Positions 12,101-27,200 of a DNA stretch of 64,000 bases are shown here, one piece after another. The DNA comes from Rhea pennata (taxonomy: Eukaryota; Chordata; Aves; Rheiformes; Rheidae). The translations under genes and the position numbers were made by a program. The DNA lies in contig NC_084675.1 of NCBI RefSeq assembly GCF_028389875.1, positions 20,422,412-20,486,411 on the forward strand, written 5' to 3'. A model generated the notes under the pieces. The model made no database searches. It was not told the DNA's origin and saw only the letters and a program-made list of their open reading frames with translations. How positions within the stretch are numbered: position 1 is the first letter of the stretch; each line of letters begins with the position of its first letter.

Positions 12101-15100
12101 GTCTTTGACACAACAGTCATCTGCAATTTTAAATAACCACTCATAGCAAACTGGCTCCTACAAAGCACCAGGACTGTAAGGTCTTGGCTTCAAATGGCTA
12201 ACAGCAATGCCGACAGACATCCAACTTCAGTGTGATTTCTAGTCTAGCACCAGACTTTCCTTCTGCCCTTAAGAGCCTCTTGCTTGTGGGGGTGGGGAAG
12301 TCCCTGGCTTCTCTCTTCTCACACATACCCTTTCTCGATTCCTTTCAAGTGAACTGCAGAACACTGTGTGTGTGTCTGAGACACAGTGCAGATCTCTGAC
12401 GCTTCAGCCCTTGCTTTACTGACAAGCATCTTCATGTTGCCTCCTCCACTTCCTTTTCTCCTCTCTTCCCCCCCATCCCCAAGCTCTTTACAGCAGCAGC
12501 AAACCCTGCGAGTGAATTCTAGCCTTTGTGTTCACCCCAGAGTCACCAGCAGCCTACGGATAACAAAAACAATGATGCCATTTTTCTTTATCGCTCTCAC
12601 GACACAACAGTAACCAGAGGGTCTTTGCTTTGCCTCTTCAATCATTGAGTATGACATACAAAGTAAAGTTTACGCAGGGCTCTTCAGTATAGCCATCTAA
12701 CACATGCTTCACTTTTTGTTTGCATAGCAGAGGGTCCCAATTTTGCGATGCAAGCCGCTCTGTCCTTGGCACCTTCCAACCGCTGTGGGCCACCACGGAG
12801 GGAAAGGGCTCCAACCATGCAGGTTGGGTTGCACAAGCAGCTTGGGAAGCAAGAAATCTGTGCAGCAAGCTCAGTCGAGCCTTCCTCTTTCAGACAATTT
12901 TAGGAGAGGAAAAAAAACCAGGGTGGAGTAGAGTTTCTTCCTATTCCAGACCCTGAATGTTTAACATATGGGGCCATAAAATCTCCCTCAGTGGGCCAAG
13001 GGAAAATCTGCTTGGTGTAGACACTGTACAAGAAAGCTCTGCAGAGGCCCATATAAATCCCAGCATGAGTGGGCCTGAAGCCAGAAGGAGAATCCTTGTA
13101 TCGTCTACAGACATATGGGTTCTTAGCAGCTAGGGATGGTGCCAGGTAGTCAGGCAGCTTCTTGCTGTTTTTATTTACTTCGATAGCCCTTGCAGCAGCC
13201 TCCACTGGTGTTCAAAATCCTCAGATCCACAGTGCAGAATTTCACCCTCCCACCCACCAACGATCTAATGTTCAGCGCAGAGGTAGGACAGAAGACACCA
13301 CATCTCCCCTGTTTCTCTCTAGCACAGCATGGGATCCAAGACCTTGGGTCATGGGGATTAAAAGCCATGCCTTATGGCTGTATGTTCTAGCAGGGTTTCT
13401 GTGAGCATAAGGAGAGCTATATAGTGACAAGCCTCTATAGCAATACAGCCCCACTGCCTCCACTCTAGTCTGGCTGCATCTAACCTGGCCCAGCAATCAG
13501 CTGTCAGACTCCAAGCTAGCAGCAAAAGCTCCCTCTTCAAATTTATTCTTTGCCAACTTTTATACATAACAGTTCTAGACATTAGGAAAAGCCAGCGCTG
13601 ACCCCTGGCAAATGCATCTCTCAGCGATGAAAACTGTGTTTGAGTTGATCTCTAAATTACTCCTATCTGTGCAGCATCGCACTGGAAAAGACACATGCCT
13701 GTGTGCCAGAGGTGGGGTGATGAGAGGCTGTTTATCTTGGCCTGAAGAAGCTATGTATAAAGTTACCACCTTCACTAGGCTAGAGCTAGGATTTCTTGTA
13801 AATCCATATCCATTTGGCATGGTGGTTATAGGAAAGCAGCGTAGGAAAAATAGCCAAAAAGTACAATTCTGTTTGCATTCCCAGCAGTATCTCACTCCAT
13901 TTACTCACCTTTCTGATAGATACTGCCATAAAGCAACTGTAAGGGACATAGCCATTACCTTATAAGTTTGATTTTCTGACTGCCTCTCACACAATTATTA
14001 AATCATTTTTTGTTCAGATCACTGTACTAACACAAGAAACCCAGTGCACACTCACGGAGTTACATGCTTTTTATTTGCCCCAAGACCAGGGGCAGTAATC
14101 CCGTAACTGGGTCCTTCTGCCTTAGGCTGCAGCATTAGTGCAGTGGGGAATCCAGGGGGAAAGAGGTGAACAGAAAAGGTCCAATTGTGAGCTCCAAAGT
14201 GAGAGCTCAGTAAAGTTTTTGACATCACTAAAGTCAGGCAAATTCCTCACCGAAAATAATAATGAATAAAATGCCACAGATATTTGCTCACTGAAACAGA
14301 GCTGTTTTACCCTGAATATGATTTAGGCAAATAATAGAGCACATGACTTTGTGGGGGTAGGAGTGTTGGAGAAAACAGAGAAGAGGCAAAATTCATGGAA
14401 AATGAGAGACAAGTTGGCAAAGGCTGGGCAGGCCCTTTATTGAGACTGCCCTGCAGGAGAACTCGGTCCGGTCAGGAGGAGGACCTCCATACTGCCTTCT
14501 GAAGGGTTAAAAGCTCTTGGTAGGAAATGCATGCGTGAAGGGTAACAGTTTTGCAGAGGGGAAGCAACACAGAGAGAAACAAATTCCTGTTTTCAATTCT
14601 TCAGCATTTACATCTACACGAGGCGACCAGAGCACTGCATCAGTGCAATGTCTTCCCCCTCAAGCCCCACACCGTTTTGTGTAGGCTTTTCCTTTCATCA
14701 AAGAAAAGCACCATTATCTCATCCCGCTGCCTCTTACCAGAGCAAAGAAGGTCATTCACCAGAAGGTATGACTCTACCATACTTAAAACCCGTAGCTGCC
14801 AGCTTTCACCTTGCAGGAGTTTTTATGGCTGAACTGAACCTCATTCACTGTAATGACTAGCAGCATACAACAGCCATGACTTCAGGAGTGCGAGCTGACT
14901 TCTCTGTCTCCTGGCCTCTGCGGTAGCGGAGGTCAGAACAAGAGCCTTGAGAACATCTCCTGGAGAGATTTGTATGGAGGTTGAATGAGCCAGAATTTGT
15001 ATATACAAAGAAAGTAAAAGGTAAAACCACCCTTACTCCTGGGAACATAAGAGTTTAAGAAACTCAGCAAAGATGAGATACTCTGCATCACCTTATTCTA

Positions 15101-18100
15101 TGTGCGTGTTTACACAGGGAAGTCTCCACACATTAGTATTTAGCTAGACTCTTAAGAAGTTCAGATGAATACTTCTTTCGCATCCTTTACCTGCTTCCCA
15201 CATGCTTGATCCAAGTCTTCTAATAAGGTTAGACAGGATAGAAAGAAGGATAGAAGGATAGAAAATAAGTGGCCATGAAAAAATGCTACTGAGTGTTCCT
15301 TAAAGCAGCACTTAAATACATTAAATGCAAACTCCAGTTTCCTACAATGTAAAAGAAGTAATAAGGATTTTGCCCAAATAAGCAAGAAGACCTGATTGTC
15401 AGTACGGATGAGGGGAACTAGAGTTATTTGCACCAGATGAGATCCATCCCTGTAATTTTACAGTTATTATAGCTAAAAATCAATTGTCTTTTCTTTCTGA
15501 GAGATTTTTTGACAATCCTCCCTGCTGACTATAAGCATCACTTCCCAGCACCTCCCTGTAGAATTCACAACACCTGCTCCCCTTTCCAAGAGAGGAATAC
15601 AAAAGCGAGGGCAACTCAGTTCCTCTCCCCTTGCATCCTTTTGTTCACAAGCCTATAACCTACTCTTGAACCGTTAATACCCCTTATGTTTTCTTTACAG
15701 CAGGTGCTTCTAGGAGGCTGTGGATAATCACCATGTGTGAAGACCCTTTATTCTACAGATGCAACATGGTAGGTTTTGCTTGCTACTCAGTATTCAAACG
15801 GACTCGCTTTTGAGTGTCTCGGCAGAAAAACAGTGTTTATTGGCATTTGTTCAGCTCTAAGCAGAGCTCAGCCGTAGCTCGTCAATGCATCCACGAAGTA
15901 GCAGAGAATATAAAACAGGCCTCTCCTCACACTGGAGCTTTGGTCTTGAATAAAGAGCCACAGTGAACTTCTGCAAATACTATAAGATAGCGAGTACTCT
16001 TCAAGTTTTACTGAGGGCTTCTCAGACTGAAGATGTTGTTTTGGAGTCCCAGTCAATCACTTCTATAGATCATGAAAATCAAAGCTGTTATCTGCTATGC
16101 CAAAAAGCCTCATTGTGCCGTGCTTCTTTGAAGGTCAGCCATGTTGCACGTTGCAGTGGGATGAGTGCGCCTATGGGTCACACACATGACTAAGCTTCCT
16201 GAGAGCCAAACTGCTCCAAAAGCCTAGAGACTTCTGGGTTTGTAAAAAGAATTTTTTCCCCTGCTTTAGAGTGATAATGGTCCAAAATGATGAACCAACA
16301 CTGACTCAAGTTTGTACTTTCTCATTACAGCAAATAACCAATTGTATTTTTCTATGTATAACTCACATCTCAAGTAATCCATACAAAAATCAGAAATAGG
16401 GGGTGACTAGGAATAAAATTTGGAAGATGAAGGGCAAGAGAAGTATTAAGAGAGAATTAGCACTGGGATTAACTTCTCTCCTTATTAGTTACTAAATTGT
16501 AGGATTTCTTGTTGTCTTTGTTTTTTACAGATTACCTGCAAGGTTACATGCATAAAAAGAAGATAACAGTTCTATACATACTCAACTCCATTGAGAGAAG
16601 TGGAGTTGTACACGTAGATACCTGTCTCAGTCACTATGTACTGGGAGCATAAACTCACATCCTTTATTTCATTTACATTGGTTTAAAGGCAGACAGTGAG
16701 CTATAAACTGAATTTGTGCGAAAAGGCTGTCTGTTTTTGCGAAAGAATACTAGTTACTATTTATTCTCTCTTTGGTCGGGAACCACAGCATCTTGGGAAT
16801 ATTATGTCTGTCCTGCTAGGTGTCTCTATACTGATAAAAAGTGAAGCAGAAATGTCTTCCTAGTGGAACTGGCTCTAACTGTGTCACTGGTTGATCTGTA
16901 TAGTCCTGGATTACTTCTTCGTGGATATCCATTAATATCAGAACAGGATGTGGTATGTGCGAGATGCTCACAAAGACACCTGTACTAATAGCCTTAATTC
17001 ATCTATAAAGAAACTGTTGAAATTAGTTGACAAGGTAATTTCTTAAGGGAAAGATATCACCATTGACCTTACAATAGAAAATAATTTAGAATGAGTTATA
17101 GTCAGGGTTGCTAAATAAAAATGTATTGAACATAAGTTGCATTGTGTTCATATTTTAGCGGAATTAATTGGAATATGAATACTTTTAAGGAACTGCCAAG
17201 AATAGTTAATGTTCCATGACATTATCAGCTCACATAGATTACTAATCAAACATGAAATGAGTGAAATTGCAAATGATATGTAACAAAACTGAGGGGACAG
17301 ATCTCAGAGTGGCATTTGGGAATGTTATTCAAATCACCAGGAATCAGGTGTCTAAACATATTTTAAAAAATCTTGGGCTTAGTGACGCTCATGTGAGTCA
17401 TTCATTAGTACTCTATAATTTTATCTCCAATTAGAATTATACAAGTTCAGCTGCTTCACATGAACAGAGATTTGCTTTCCTATCTATCAGGTGTCGTGAA
17501 AGTTTCTTCTCAGAATGGACCCTCTATATAGTTATTATTTTAAAAGATTTAGCACCAATGCTTATCTCTAGGAAGGAATATGAATTTATTATATTATTTA
17601 TGCTTCTTATCTAAAAATAATCTTCTGTGTAATAGAAATCACCCAATGAACTGAGGGAGCTCTCATTCTCATTCTCCATATTATCCCTTTTGAAGATTTC
17701 TTTATATAGGCAAGAGCAGAATTACTGAGGAAGATATTTCAATATTCAGTCTGTTCTCCCAACACAGTAAGAAAGACCACTTCTCAGGCATTGGAGAATT
17801 GGCACTGGATTTAGTTGAAAGAGCTAATCTTGCTATAAATACTTCTTCAGGGGAGACATATGCTAAACGTTAATATCTTCTCAGCTGGAGTCAGGCACCC
17901 TTGCTTTTCAGCAGCAGTTCTTTGCAGCGTTCCACAGTTCCCATCTCCCACAGCAGCTGTTTGTTTTCCCTGGCTTTAACACTTATTGAGCTTGAAGCCT
18001 GATGGAATGAGCGCTATGTCTTAACATCCTGTAGACCTTGAAACAGTTAAATGATATGCTCGATTTGAGCAGACAAATTCAGTTGAAGTCCTTTCAAGGT

Positions 18101-18620
18101 GTGCACCTTTTCCCTGATACGCCCAATGCCAAACAGAAGACTATTCAAACCTAGTTAGCTATTAAAAGCTGTTAGTTAATTGGTACTGATAGAGACTTTA
18201 GACTTTAGCTGATTGTATCCGAGAATTCATTGTGCAGAGACAAAATGACTCAAGAGAAAAATTACGCAAGGCATGGGCTTCCCTGATTAACCTGACCTGC
18301 TTAACTGCATTGTTCTGTATCATTCAATATTATGTTATTGGCATATCGGGGAGGGAGAAAGTGAAACATCTTGATGGAAACAAGGAGGAGAGTGCATATA
18401 TTCTCTGTTCATGAAACAGTTAAGACAGCTTTAAGCCCAAAGATGCTTCGTTGTGCCTGAGTGCTCAAGGGTGGATGTTTAGTCTTCCTAGTAGGAAGAC
18501 AGGCAACGGGAAACTGTTCTTTTTAAAGGATTAACTACTAACTTGAAGGATGATGTCTCACCTCCTGCTGATGTCCATAGAGCTAAAAGAAAACTGAGAG
18601 GAGCAGAAGCAAGAGGTTAC
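9173..18620 (-). other. COTL1: COTL1 intron 3
   Basis: A 9.4-kb phase-0 intron. The minus-strand donor is CAG|GTAACC at 18620 and the acceptor is CTTTCACAG| at 9173. No nested gene or known repeat family was recognised. A small GATAGAAG-type simple repeat lies at about 15232-15262. Confidence 0.85.
15232..15262. repeat. GATAGAAG-type simple repeat
   Basis: Several imperfect copies of GATAGAAG lie head to tail within COTL1 intron 3. It is a short microsatellite-like tract with no visible functional context. Confidence 0.5.
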
Positions 18621-18778
18621 CTGTACTACTTCCTTGACCAGTGTCTTGTCAGTCCCAGTTTTGGCTCTCTGCAGGCCACTGACACTCTCTCCAATCCAAG
18701 TGATGAGGGCAAACTTGACTCGCTTGCTCATGGCATCACCGGTGGTAAATCGGACAAAACCAAACAATCGAACATCAT
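18621..18778 (-). CDS. COTL1: COTL1 coding exon 3
   Basis: An exon of 158 nt. The acceptor is TCTCTCCAG| (AG at 18780-18779) and the donor is CAG|GTAACC at 18620. The first two bases complete an Asp codon split with exon 2. The translation contains DVRLFGFVRFTTGDAMSKR and TWIGESVSGLQRAKTGTDK, near-identical to human COTL1. It forms the core beta strands and the actin-binding part of the ADF-H domain, and the lysine equivalent to human K75 is present (SKRVK). No frameshift or lost residue is seen. Confidence 0.97.
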
Positions 18779-21700
18779 CTGGAGAGACAAAGAAACAAGG
18801 AGAGAGCAATCAAAAACCAACGTGTCCTTGCCCCACTCTTTTTTTTCGAGTGGGAATATTGCTGCCAACTTAATGGTCAAGTCAGGCACATAATACTGAG
18901 TATTTGTGAGGATCATTGTGGGTTTACAGAGGCACTGCACACCTGCCCATGGCTTGCAAGATGTGCTTTGCCAGCATTAGGTCTGTCTTCCTAGGGAGCT
19001 CTGAGTGACTAGGAGGAATCTGGCTCTGCTGGCTGCACCATGCTACATTAGTGTGCTGCTGGTAAGTTTGGGAAGGACTAAAAAGAGTCAACTGGCAGTT
19101 CAAGGTCACTGAGCTAACCCAATGATATGTCCAGCCAGATCATTCATCTGCAGGTCACTGGTTAAGAAGGAAAGAAAGTGATTACCTAGCCGCTCTCTTT
19201 CTTACAGGATAGCAAGATCACATTTCATAACATATGCTCAGAAAATGGCTGCAGTGCAAATCTGATTCTTTCCCCTCCTTCCATTTAGCAACATTTTTGG
19301 CTCATTTGAATCAGTTTATAAGGGGTGAGGGAGCAGGAGCAAAAACCATCTGCAATTACTTCTCCAGATGTGCTTTTCTACTCATTTCTAAGACCTGTAG
19401 AGAAGCGGGAACATTAGGCCTTGGATTTTAAAACTGTTCTAACCCTTGCTTCACAGCTGATTTCTGCTATATCAGGCTAGACTATTTAGTCTGGCTATGT
19501 GTGTAAAAACCTTGTAAACTCCTTGTCTCGAGGAGTTTTTTCTTTCATTGCAGGGTGACTCATCCACCAAGGCGGTAGGATGCTGTCATGATTGCAAGCT
19601 CTTATAGGGCCTGTGATAGTATCCAATCATAGCCCCAGTCTTTTCTGGCAGCTTGCAGGATGCTGAAACCTATGACCAGGATTGTGCAGAAATGCAGAGC
19701 AGATGGACAGTTGTGCAATCGTGGAATATACCTAATCATAGCTACTTCATCTTTGCCACTGAAGATCTTTTCAACAAAGCAAGATGACTCAAAATAGAAG
19801 AACAAACCTGCTGTTTGAAAAGAATCATGTTAATCTTGGTTACTCTTGCTGTGACCAGCTCAATATGTTTTATATTTATTTGCTGTCTTGACTGCATGCC
19901 AAGTGAGAACACAGTCTCCAAGTGTGGTAACATGTTCACTAAAATCACCTTCATTGGGGTCCATTTCAGCATTCTCCATAAATGGTCAGGATAGCCCCAG
20001 GAGCTCTGGAAATAGGGAAGAAGCAGCTCTATATTGTCCATCCTCAGAAAATAAGCTGCTAGAAATCAATGCAAAAAAAGTGAGATGTTCTCTGAAAGCT
20101 GACAAATCTCAGTGCTTGTTAAACACTTTACTTTGTCAAAGCCTGAATAAGCAGAACTAGCTTTGATGGAAGATATTAACTTTTTAAGTCTTAAAACCTC
20201 ATCCATCCTCTCCATATTTTGTTCTCTATGTACTTTTTTTCTACTGAAAGAGAACTTTTGGGTAAAACTGGAAAACGTGTGTGTGTGAAAGAATAAGTCT
20301 GTAAGAGTGTGTAAAACAAATGCCACTAAGAATTCCAATTTTGAAACAAAAAGAGAAATCTTGTTCAAAAAACTAGACATGCAGATGGATCTCTTGAAGG
20401 AGAAGAACCATGTGCATCAAAAGTGCAGGCAAACAAACCTTCTCTTACAGGCGTCCTATTCCTGGCAGTATGAGAAGCCTCTAGTGAGAGCTCGCATTCC
20501 TGACAGCAAATCCTCTTGCCAAGATTGATTAGAACCGTAAATGAACCGACAGCCAGGAAATACCCAAGGTGAAGAGAGACTGTAAATCCCCGAACGTTAC
20601 TATTAACAGTTATAGGAAAAAAACTTGCTTTCCCAGATTATGACAGTAAAGGAGGCCACATTTTGCTAAGAATTGTGCTGTGGTTCCTCTGGGAACACAG
20701 TGCTAGAAGGCAATTTAATGTTATCACGTCCTGGCCCCTACTATACTGTAACCGTGTCACAATCCTTGTCATGGACTTACCACTTTCCACCTTGAGTATG
20801 TAGGTTTTTCAACCTTGCTACTTCTACTAAAGGCTATTGTAGATCCTGAAGATTGCTTTGGAATATGTCCCTTTACGTAGATAATACGAAAATATAGTGA
20901 ATATGAAGAATTCCAAATTTTTGTGCAGAGCTTTTTCCTAGCAACCCAAAAAGGAGGTCGAAGGAGCATGTCTGACAGCATGAGCTTTAATTTGACATGA
21001 ACCCACAGGCCACTGGCAGCAAGGGGATCTTGATTCTCAGCAGAAAAGTTTGAGCGCTTGCTCATTCTGTTTGAAAGCAGCTTCATCAAGGGCACTTATG
21101 AGAGCCAAAATTAGCTGTTGCCTGTGAGCTTTCATCTTTTAGATCATCTACAGCTTGGTGAGTCTGAGCAACTGTTACCTCATCATGTTAAGTCCTAATA
21201 TGTTTAATGAGCAACAGAGGTTACATTTAGGACTTTGAGTCATAGTCTTTGGCAATACTTCCGCAGGACACATTTACCTGTGTGGGCTTGAAAGGTTACA
21301 CCCAAGCTGAGTGCTTTCTCCTTGTGTCTCCCTGGGGAGGTTTTATGCCCCCACGGTTGGCAGTTCTTCAGCTGCCATAGTTTTCACTCCACTGTGTTGA
21401 ATATAAACTGTCAGTATGTGATGCTTTAACTTAATGTGTCAGGTTGTGAACTGCAGTGGCAGAGGCAGATAAAGCCAAGAGGGAATGTGGATCAGGGCCC
21501 TTAACAATTAACATGTCTCTTTTTCCCAGTGTGTAATAGGAACAGGCGGGGAGTTTTCCAGCAGCAGTGCAGCCTGCGTATGTCCCTCCAGCCGCTGCTC
21601 TGAATCCCTGAGCAGAAGTGGTTGGGTTTCACAATTAGTCTGAAGCATGTTCAGAGCCATAACGGGATCAAAACGCAAGCGCTTTTATACTCACAGATTT

Positions 21701-24223
21701 CCTCTTTCACAGTTAATCCGTTCTACCCTGACACATCACCGCACTGTGCTGGAAGTCGTCAGTGCCATCAGTGCCAATTGCACTAGAAAGCTCAAGACAT
21801 TAATATTATCTCCCTTCTCTTTTTCACACACACACAAAAATTGGTTTTAGGAATTTGCTGGGTTTGTGGGAGAGTGAAAAAAATTATAGAGAGATAGCAG
21901 ATTTCCTCTGAAAGAAGGAAATCCTGTCTAGCTCTGTACAACTACCTTCCTAGTTCCTAAGCTATGAATTTAAGGGCAGAGAGAAGCAAATAAGGCATAT
22001 TATTAATAGAACTGGGTAGAACAGAAATAGCAGCTTTATTTGAGAGGATTTCACAAGCTACAAACAGCACAAATTAACAACATTAATTCCTACTAATGTC
22101 ACTGCTCCTTTAATGCAATTGGTAGTAGGTGCTATTCAAACTATGAAAAGTATAACGAGTGCCTTAGTGAATGTTGTATCTTTCCCCAAACCCTTTACTT
22201 ATTAGCAAGGCAGGAGTTTCCAAATACACTGATTAAGCTGCTCTTGGCTGTCAACAAAGCTTGATGTCAAGCTGCAAGATTTCCTTGATAGTGTTCCCCT
22301 TTTTTCCCTCCGCTCAGACCCTTTGATTCGACAGCACTAAAAAATTCCCCATTAAACTGAAATGCACTGACTCCTCAGTCAAAGCTCTTTGCTGCAAGAA
22401 AGAAATACAGTGTCAGAAGCTTCATGGTTCTTAGTCTTAGAGCTCTGAATGGCCAAGCAAGAGGCATGCTGAGATAAGGCCACCACTCCAAGCTTCATCT
22501 GCCTGCTAAATCGAGGTCAGGCACAGGAAGGCAGCTCATAGAAAGATCTACTTTTGTGTTCTGGCCAACACGGAATTACCAATAGCACATGACAGATTTC
22601 AACAGGGGATTGTTTGTTTTGGTTGGAATTTATTCGTTTTAGAATTAATTTGTAAAATTTCCGTCTCTTCAGCCACCCAAACTCCGTTTAGTCAGCTGGT
22701 AGGAGTACAGACAGAAAATGATCCCTATCTATTGCACTGACTTTTCCCTCTTTTATACTCCAGGGGGGATCCTCAGGGTTTGCCCCTGAAAAAGCCCTTG
22801 AAAATCAGCTTAGCCTTGCCATAGCCTCTGTTGGTGTTTGGAGCGGGCTCTGGGTGAGGGTCCAGAGCTGGAAGCAGTGCAGCCAGGTGCGTAACGGTGG
22901 CTCTGCACCCTGGCTGAGACGGTTGGGGTGCAGTGCTGTCCCAACACAGCTGTGCTGCTTCAGGAGCGGTGCTAATCCCTCTTCACCCAGACACCCGCCC
23001 GTCCAGCCCCAGCCCCTGCACCTCTGGTGCAATGCTGCCTTACCTCACCCAGGCACATTCTTTTGAGTCATCTAAGACAAATACAAAATGTTTGCCCTCA
23101 GGACCATAAACCCAAGACGTGCTGTAGCTGAGGCAGCAGTCCTTCTCCGGGAGCCTGGTGGTGGTTCAGGACACATGTGCATAGCAAGGATGATCCAACA
23201 CTGAGTTCCCTGCTTTCTTGGGGCCAGTGAAGCTAGTGGTAGTGGGTTGTCAGCATGAGATGCTATGAGAGGAAGACTGAGACCTTCTGACCAGGGCTAA
23301 ATACAGGCACCAGTGAAGTACAGAGGTGCCCAGGGCTGCAGAGCACACTGCGGAGGGTTGCAACATGGTCACAGGCCCCATCACCTGCTTTACCAAACCA
23401 CAGATCCCTTCAGCTGGGTTAACTATTTCTGTTGAAGGAGTAAGGAGCAAATGTGGTCCACAAGCGGTAGCTGCTACCCCAGCCACAGTGGTCCTGTATT
23501 GGCCTCTCTCTTGAACTAGGTATATACTTGAGCACAGAGTGGGAAGAAACTGGGCAGCTACCATCCAGCTGATCTTTGATCCTCTTCTCTGAAGGAAGGA
23601 AAGATTTCATTAGAGTTGGCCAGAAGTGAGACTCCAGACAGGCCGCCCCACAAAAGAACATGCAGTAGATAAAACCCTCCTTTTTACTTGCTCTTGTGCC
23701 TTGCACAGGATGGTAAAATGCAGACCTACAGCCATTCTATTTTAATTAAGCATCATAGAACTAAACTGAATGCACAGAGTTGCTCTTTCAGTGCAGAACT
23801 TGACCTGATGAGTTACTCCCACAAAAATTAATAAGAAAACTCCCTAAGACAACCTTCCTTCCATCCCTAGGGACAGCACGAGCTGTAGCTCCAGCTGCCA
23901 AACCCACAGCACTGCAGCTGGAGCCACCACGGCCACAGCGAGGGCCAGGGAAACTCTGCAGACAAAGACACTGTGAAATTCCCATAAACCATCGTTGTTC
24001 CTAGGTCTTCCTTTCCATATATGTACAGGAAAGCAGGGAAGACGGACTTTAAAAAGGAAGAACAGAACTTGTCAGAGACTGATTTACAAAGCCATTTTAG
24101 CACCTAAAGATGTGATACCTATCTCATTATACGTCTTCTATTTTTTACAAATCTCAGGTGTTTCCCTACAACCTCAGATGTCAACATTAGCATGATGATC
24201 TGATTCTTGTCTCTTATCTCCTA

Positions 24224-24245
24224 AGTTCTGGAGATAACCAGAACT
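24224..24245. repeat. short perfect inverted repeat
   Basis: AGTTCTGG (24224-24231) and CCAGAACT (24238-24245) form a perfect 8-bp stem with a 6-base loop. A partial third copy, CCAGTTCTGG, follows at once. It lies in COTL1 intron 2 with no known role. Confidence 0.5.
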
Positions 24246-27200
24246 AACCAGTTCTGGCCAGTTATGGCTAGGCTTTATATGGGAATTGTCATAAACCCAG
24301 AAGAGCTTGCATTTATTTCAGGAGTTGGTTCTGTTCCTATTTTCTTCCTAATATTTTATATCAACCAGAAATAATTTTGTAGAGTATTTGTTTCATACCA
24401 CAGATTTTCAGTTCTTCCTTGTGCTGAATGCACAGTGTGGTTTTGGTCTGATCTTTTCAGACACATGAATAACTATCCCATTTCATGCTGTCATTGCAAT
24501 TATTTATCTGAACCGGGGCTTTCCAAATAGAAGGGTCATTATTTCTTTTGTCAGAGATGCATTGAAAAACAACTGTTCACATGCGGGATGGGGAAAAATA
24601 CAGTATTCAAACTTCTCTATTTCTTCCTGGCAGTGTGTGCATAAAGAAATTAAACTACAGACATAGACTATGCAATACTCGGTTACTCAGTAAGACTGGA
24701 AAACGCACCATGCTGATCAGTGCAGTCAGGTATCACTGATATTTAAAAAATGTTAAGCATATGGTTTGGACTGGTGTTGTAGTTCAGTAGTATTTCAGCT
24801 GTACATCATGCAACTCTTCTCAGAAACAGCAGCAGCCCAAGTAACAGACTTTGAAATTAACTTAAAAATAAATAAATAAGCCTTCACATCCTTCCTTATA
24901 ACAACCTTCAACTCTTATCTGTGTTCCTGGCTTCAAATCCGCCAGCTCAGCTTTTTGTTTAGAATACTGATGGCACGTATTGCTAAACATCAAATTAATG
25001 CTACGTCTGGATCCGTGCCATCTGCACAGGCAGGAGCTGTAACTGTGAAGCAGAATGGATCAAAAGCCTTGAATTAAGTCCTTGTTTAATGCAGAGGTAA
25101 TCTTGTGCTGTTAAACCCAACCAAAACAGTCCTTAGCCAGAAGACACAGGGGGTGTCTACACTGCGTGTTTAATGACCCTGATACAGTTAATGTCCTCAA
25201 CTTACAGTCTCCAGACTCCCTGGGTCAGACAAAAGGAAATACAGCCATGTACGTGGGTCATTATACAGGACTGCAAGAGGGAGCATTATTAGAAGCCACC
25301 TCCTAGTCGTCTAAGGCCAAACTGTGCTGGTCTTCTTGAGGCCTGATATGGACCGGAGCATGACAGCAACTGATGAGCAAATGCTCAGAGCTCAGGCTAT
25401 GCTTATATAGGTATAATCCATGGGCCCCTGTACAAAATGGCATTGAAGAAGAATTTCTTACTATGTTTTCTTCCTTGAAGAGTGGCAATCGCTGTCTCCA
25501 AATAATGGGAAAGGGAAGGATGATAGTAGGATTATGCATTTCCTTAACTCTTCTGCCAGTACACAAGGCTTAGTAAAAAGTTCAGAAAGCCTCCACCCTG
25601 GGATATGTAACATGTAGTTCTGATGTACACTGAATGTTTGAGAACACAGCAGGCAAGAGCAATGAAACCTGCACAAGATGGATAGGGTGCCGCAGCAGCT
25701 CCTGAAGCAGGTCATGGGCCTCACTGCTCCAGGAGCTGAGCATCTCAGCCGTTCATGCATTCATTGAACAGCAGCACACAGATTGTTTCTGGAGGTTTAC
25801 AAAGATCTGCTTTGTCACATGTTTTTTTGAACTGCTACAACCATTAAATGAAGCAATTTCACTTTCTTTCCCTGGGTCATTATCCAGTATTGCTCTCTGA
25901 GTAGGTTTACAGAATTAGTAATAAGTTTGGCCATGGTCCACATGCAAAGACTTATGTATGGGAAGAAGAAAAAAATTGACCCTCCTAAAAACAACCCCTC
26001 CAGCCCTTTATAACCTCTACCCTTGCACAAGGCAGGATACCCACTATGGGCAAAGGCAAGTCTTCCAAATTGGTACCAACAAACTTCCTGGTTTCAGAGC
26101 CTCATGAATTAGCACACACTGACTCTACCTTCCCTGTAATTTAATGTCTTGAGGAAAGTGGTATGTACAGCATGCTGAAGGTGCTCTTAATAAGAATGGT
26201 TATTAAAGAAAGCAGGAGATACAGACGTTTTCCACTCAGAATGGCACTGAAATAGCCGGTGTATAAGTCAAGCCAAGCAAGCTCTGACCGAGGTGCTTGG
26301 TGGTGCTTCACATGCTGAGGTTTGCAATTCCAGCTCCCGCTCGCACCTTCAACCACCAAATTACATTCAGCTTCTACAAGAGGCAGCTGCAGTACGCTGT
26401 GGCTTTCAAGACAGTGTTTTTCACAAAACAGGAATTCAAAACAAGGAAGGAAGTTTATTCTGATGTTAGTTTTTTTTATCTTTTAATCATATTTGCGCTT
26501 TACGTGGATAGTAGCTTTTTCTCCCTCCAGTAAAATTTAGAAGGAGCAAGAGGGAAGAGAGGTAGCAACAGGAAGAAACAATATTTAGCCTCTCTTCCCT
26601 TCCCTTCCTCCTCTTTTTCCACTGACTTTGTTTCAGTAGAAATATTCCAACCAGCTCTGCTTCATAGTAACATTTGGCACCTTTCTTCCAGATGGGAAGG
26701 AAATCTCTAACTTCATTGCTGGCATGAACCTTGCTTTCTGACTGATGTCTAGTGTTCCAGGCTATGGGAAGCTGCACAGATGGAGTCACTGAAACTTGCT
26801 TCTCTTCCTTCCTCAACTGGTGCAGCATCCGTTAATTTGTGGGTGGAGGAAGTTCCTTTCTGACGCTTAGCCAAGAACCTGGCACCTGAATTTGCCTAGT
26901 TCTTTAAAGCCTAGAGGTAGATTTGAGAATAACCTCCCGTGTCTTTGGTCTGTCAAGGAACCAGCCCACAGAAGGTGCATATGAGGAAAGAGGGAGAGGG
27001 AGAAACCTCGAGCAGCCATAAAGGATTTAGCTTCACATTTTAGGCTAAAAATGGGCCAGAGTCAACCCCAAACAAGCTCTTATTTATATCTTCCCTCATC
27101 TTGCTTATGCCTAAAACACGCAGAATTTCCTTTTTGCTTTAAAAGTGTTTCAGTATTGGGACCAGCATGGCACTTTGTTGGTATAAAACCAAGTTTTCTC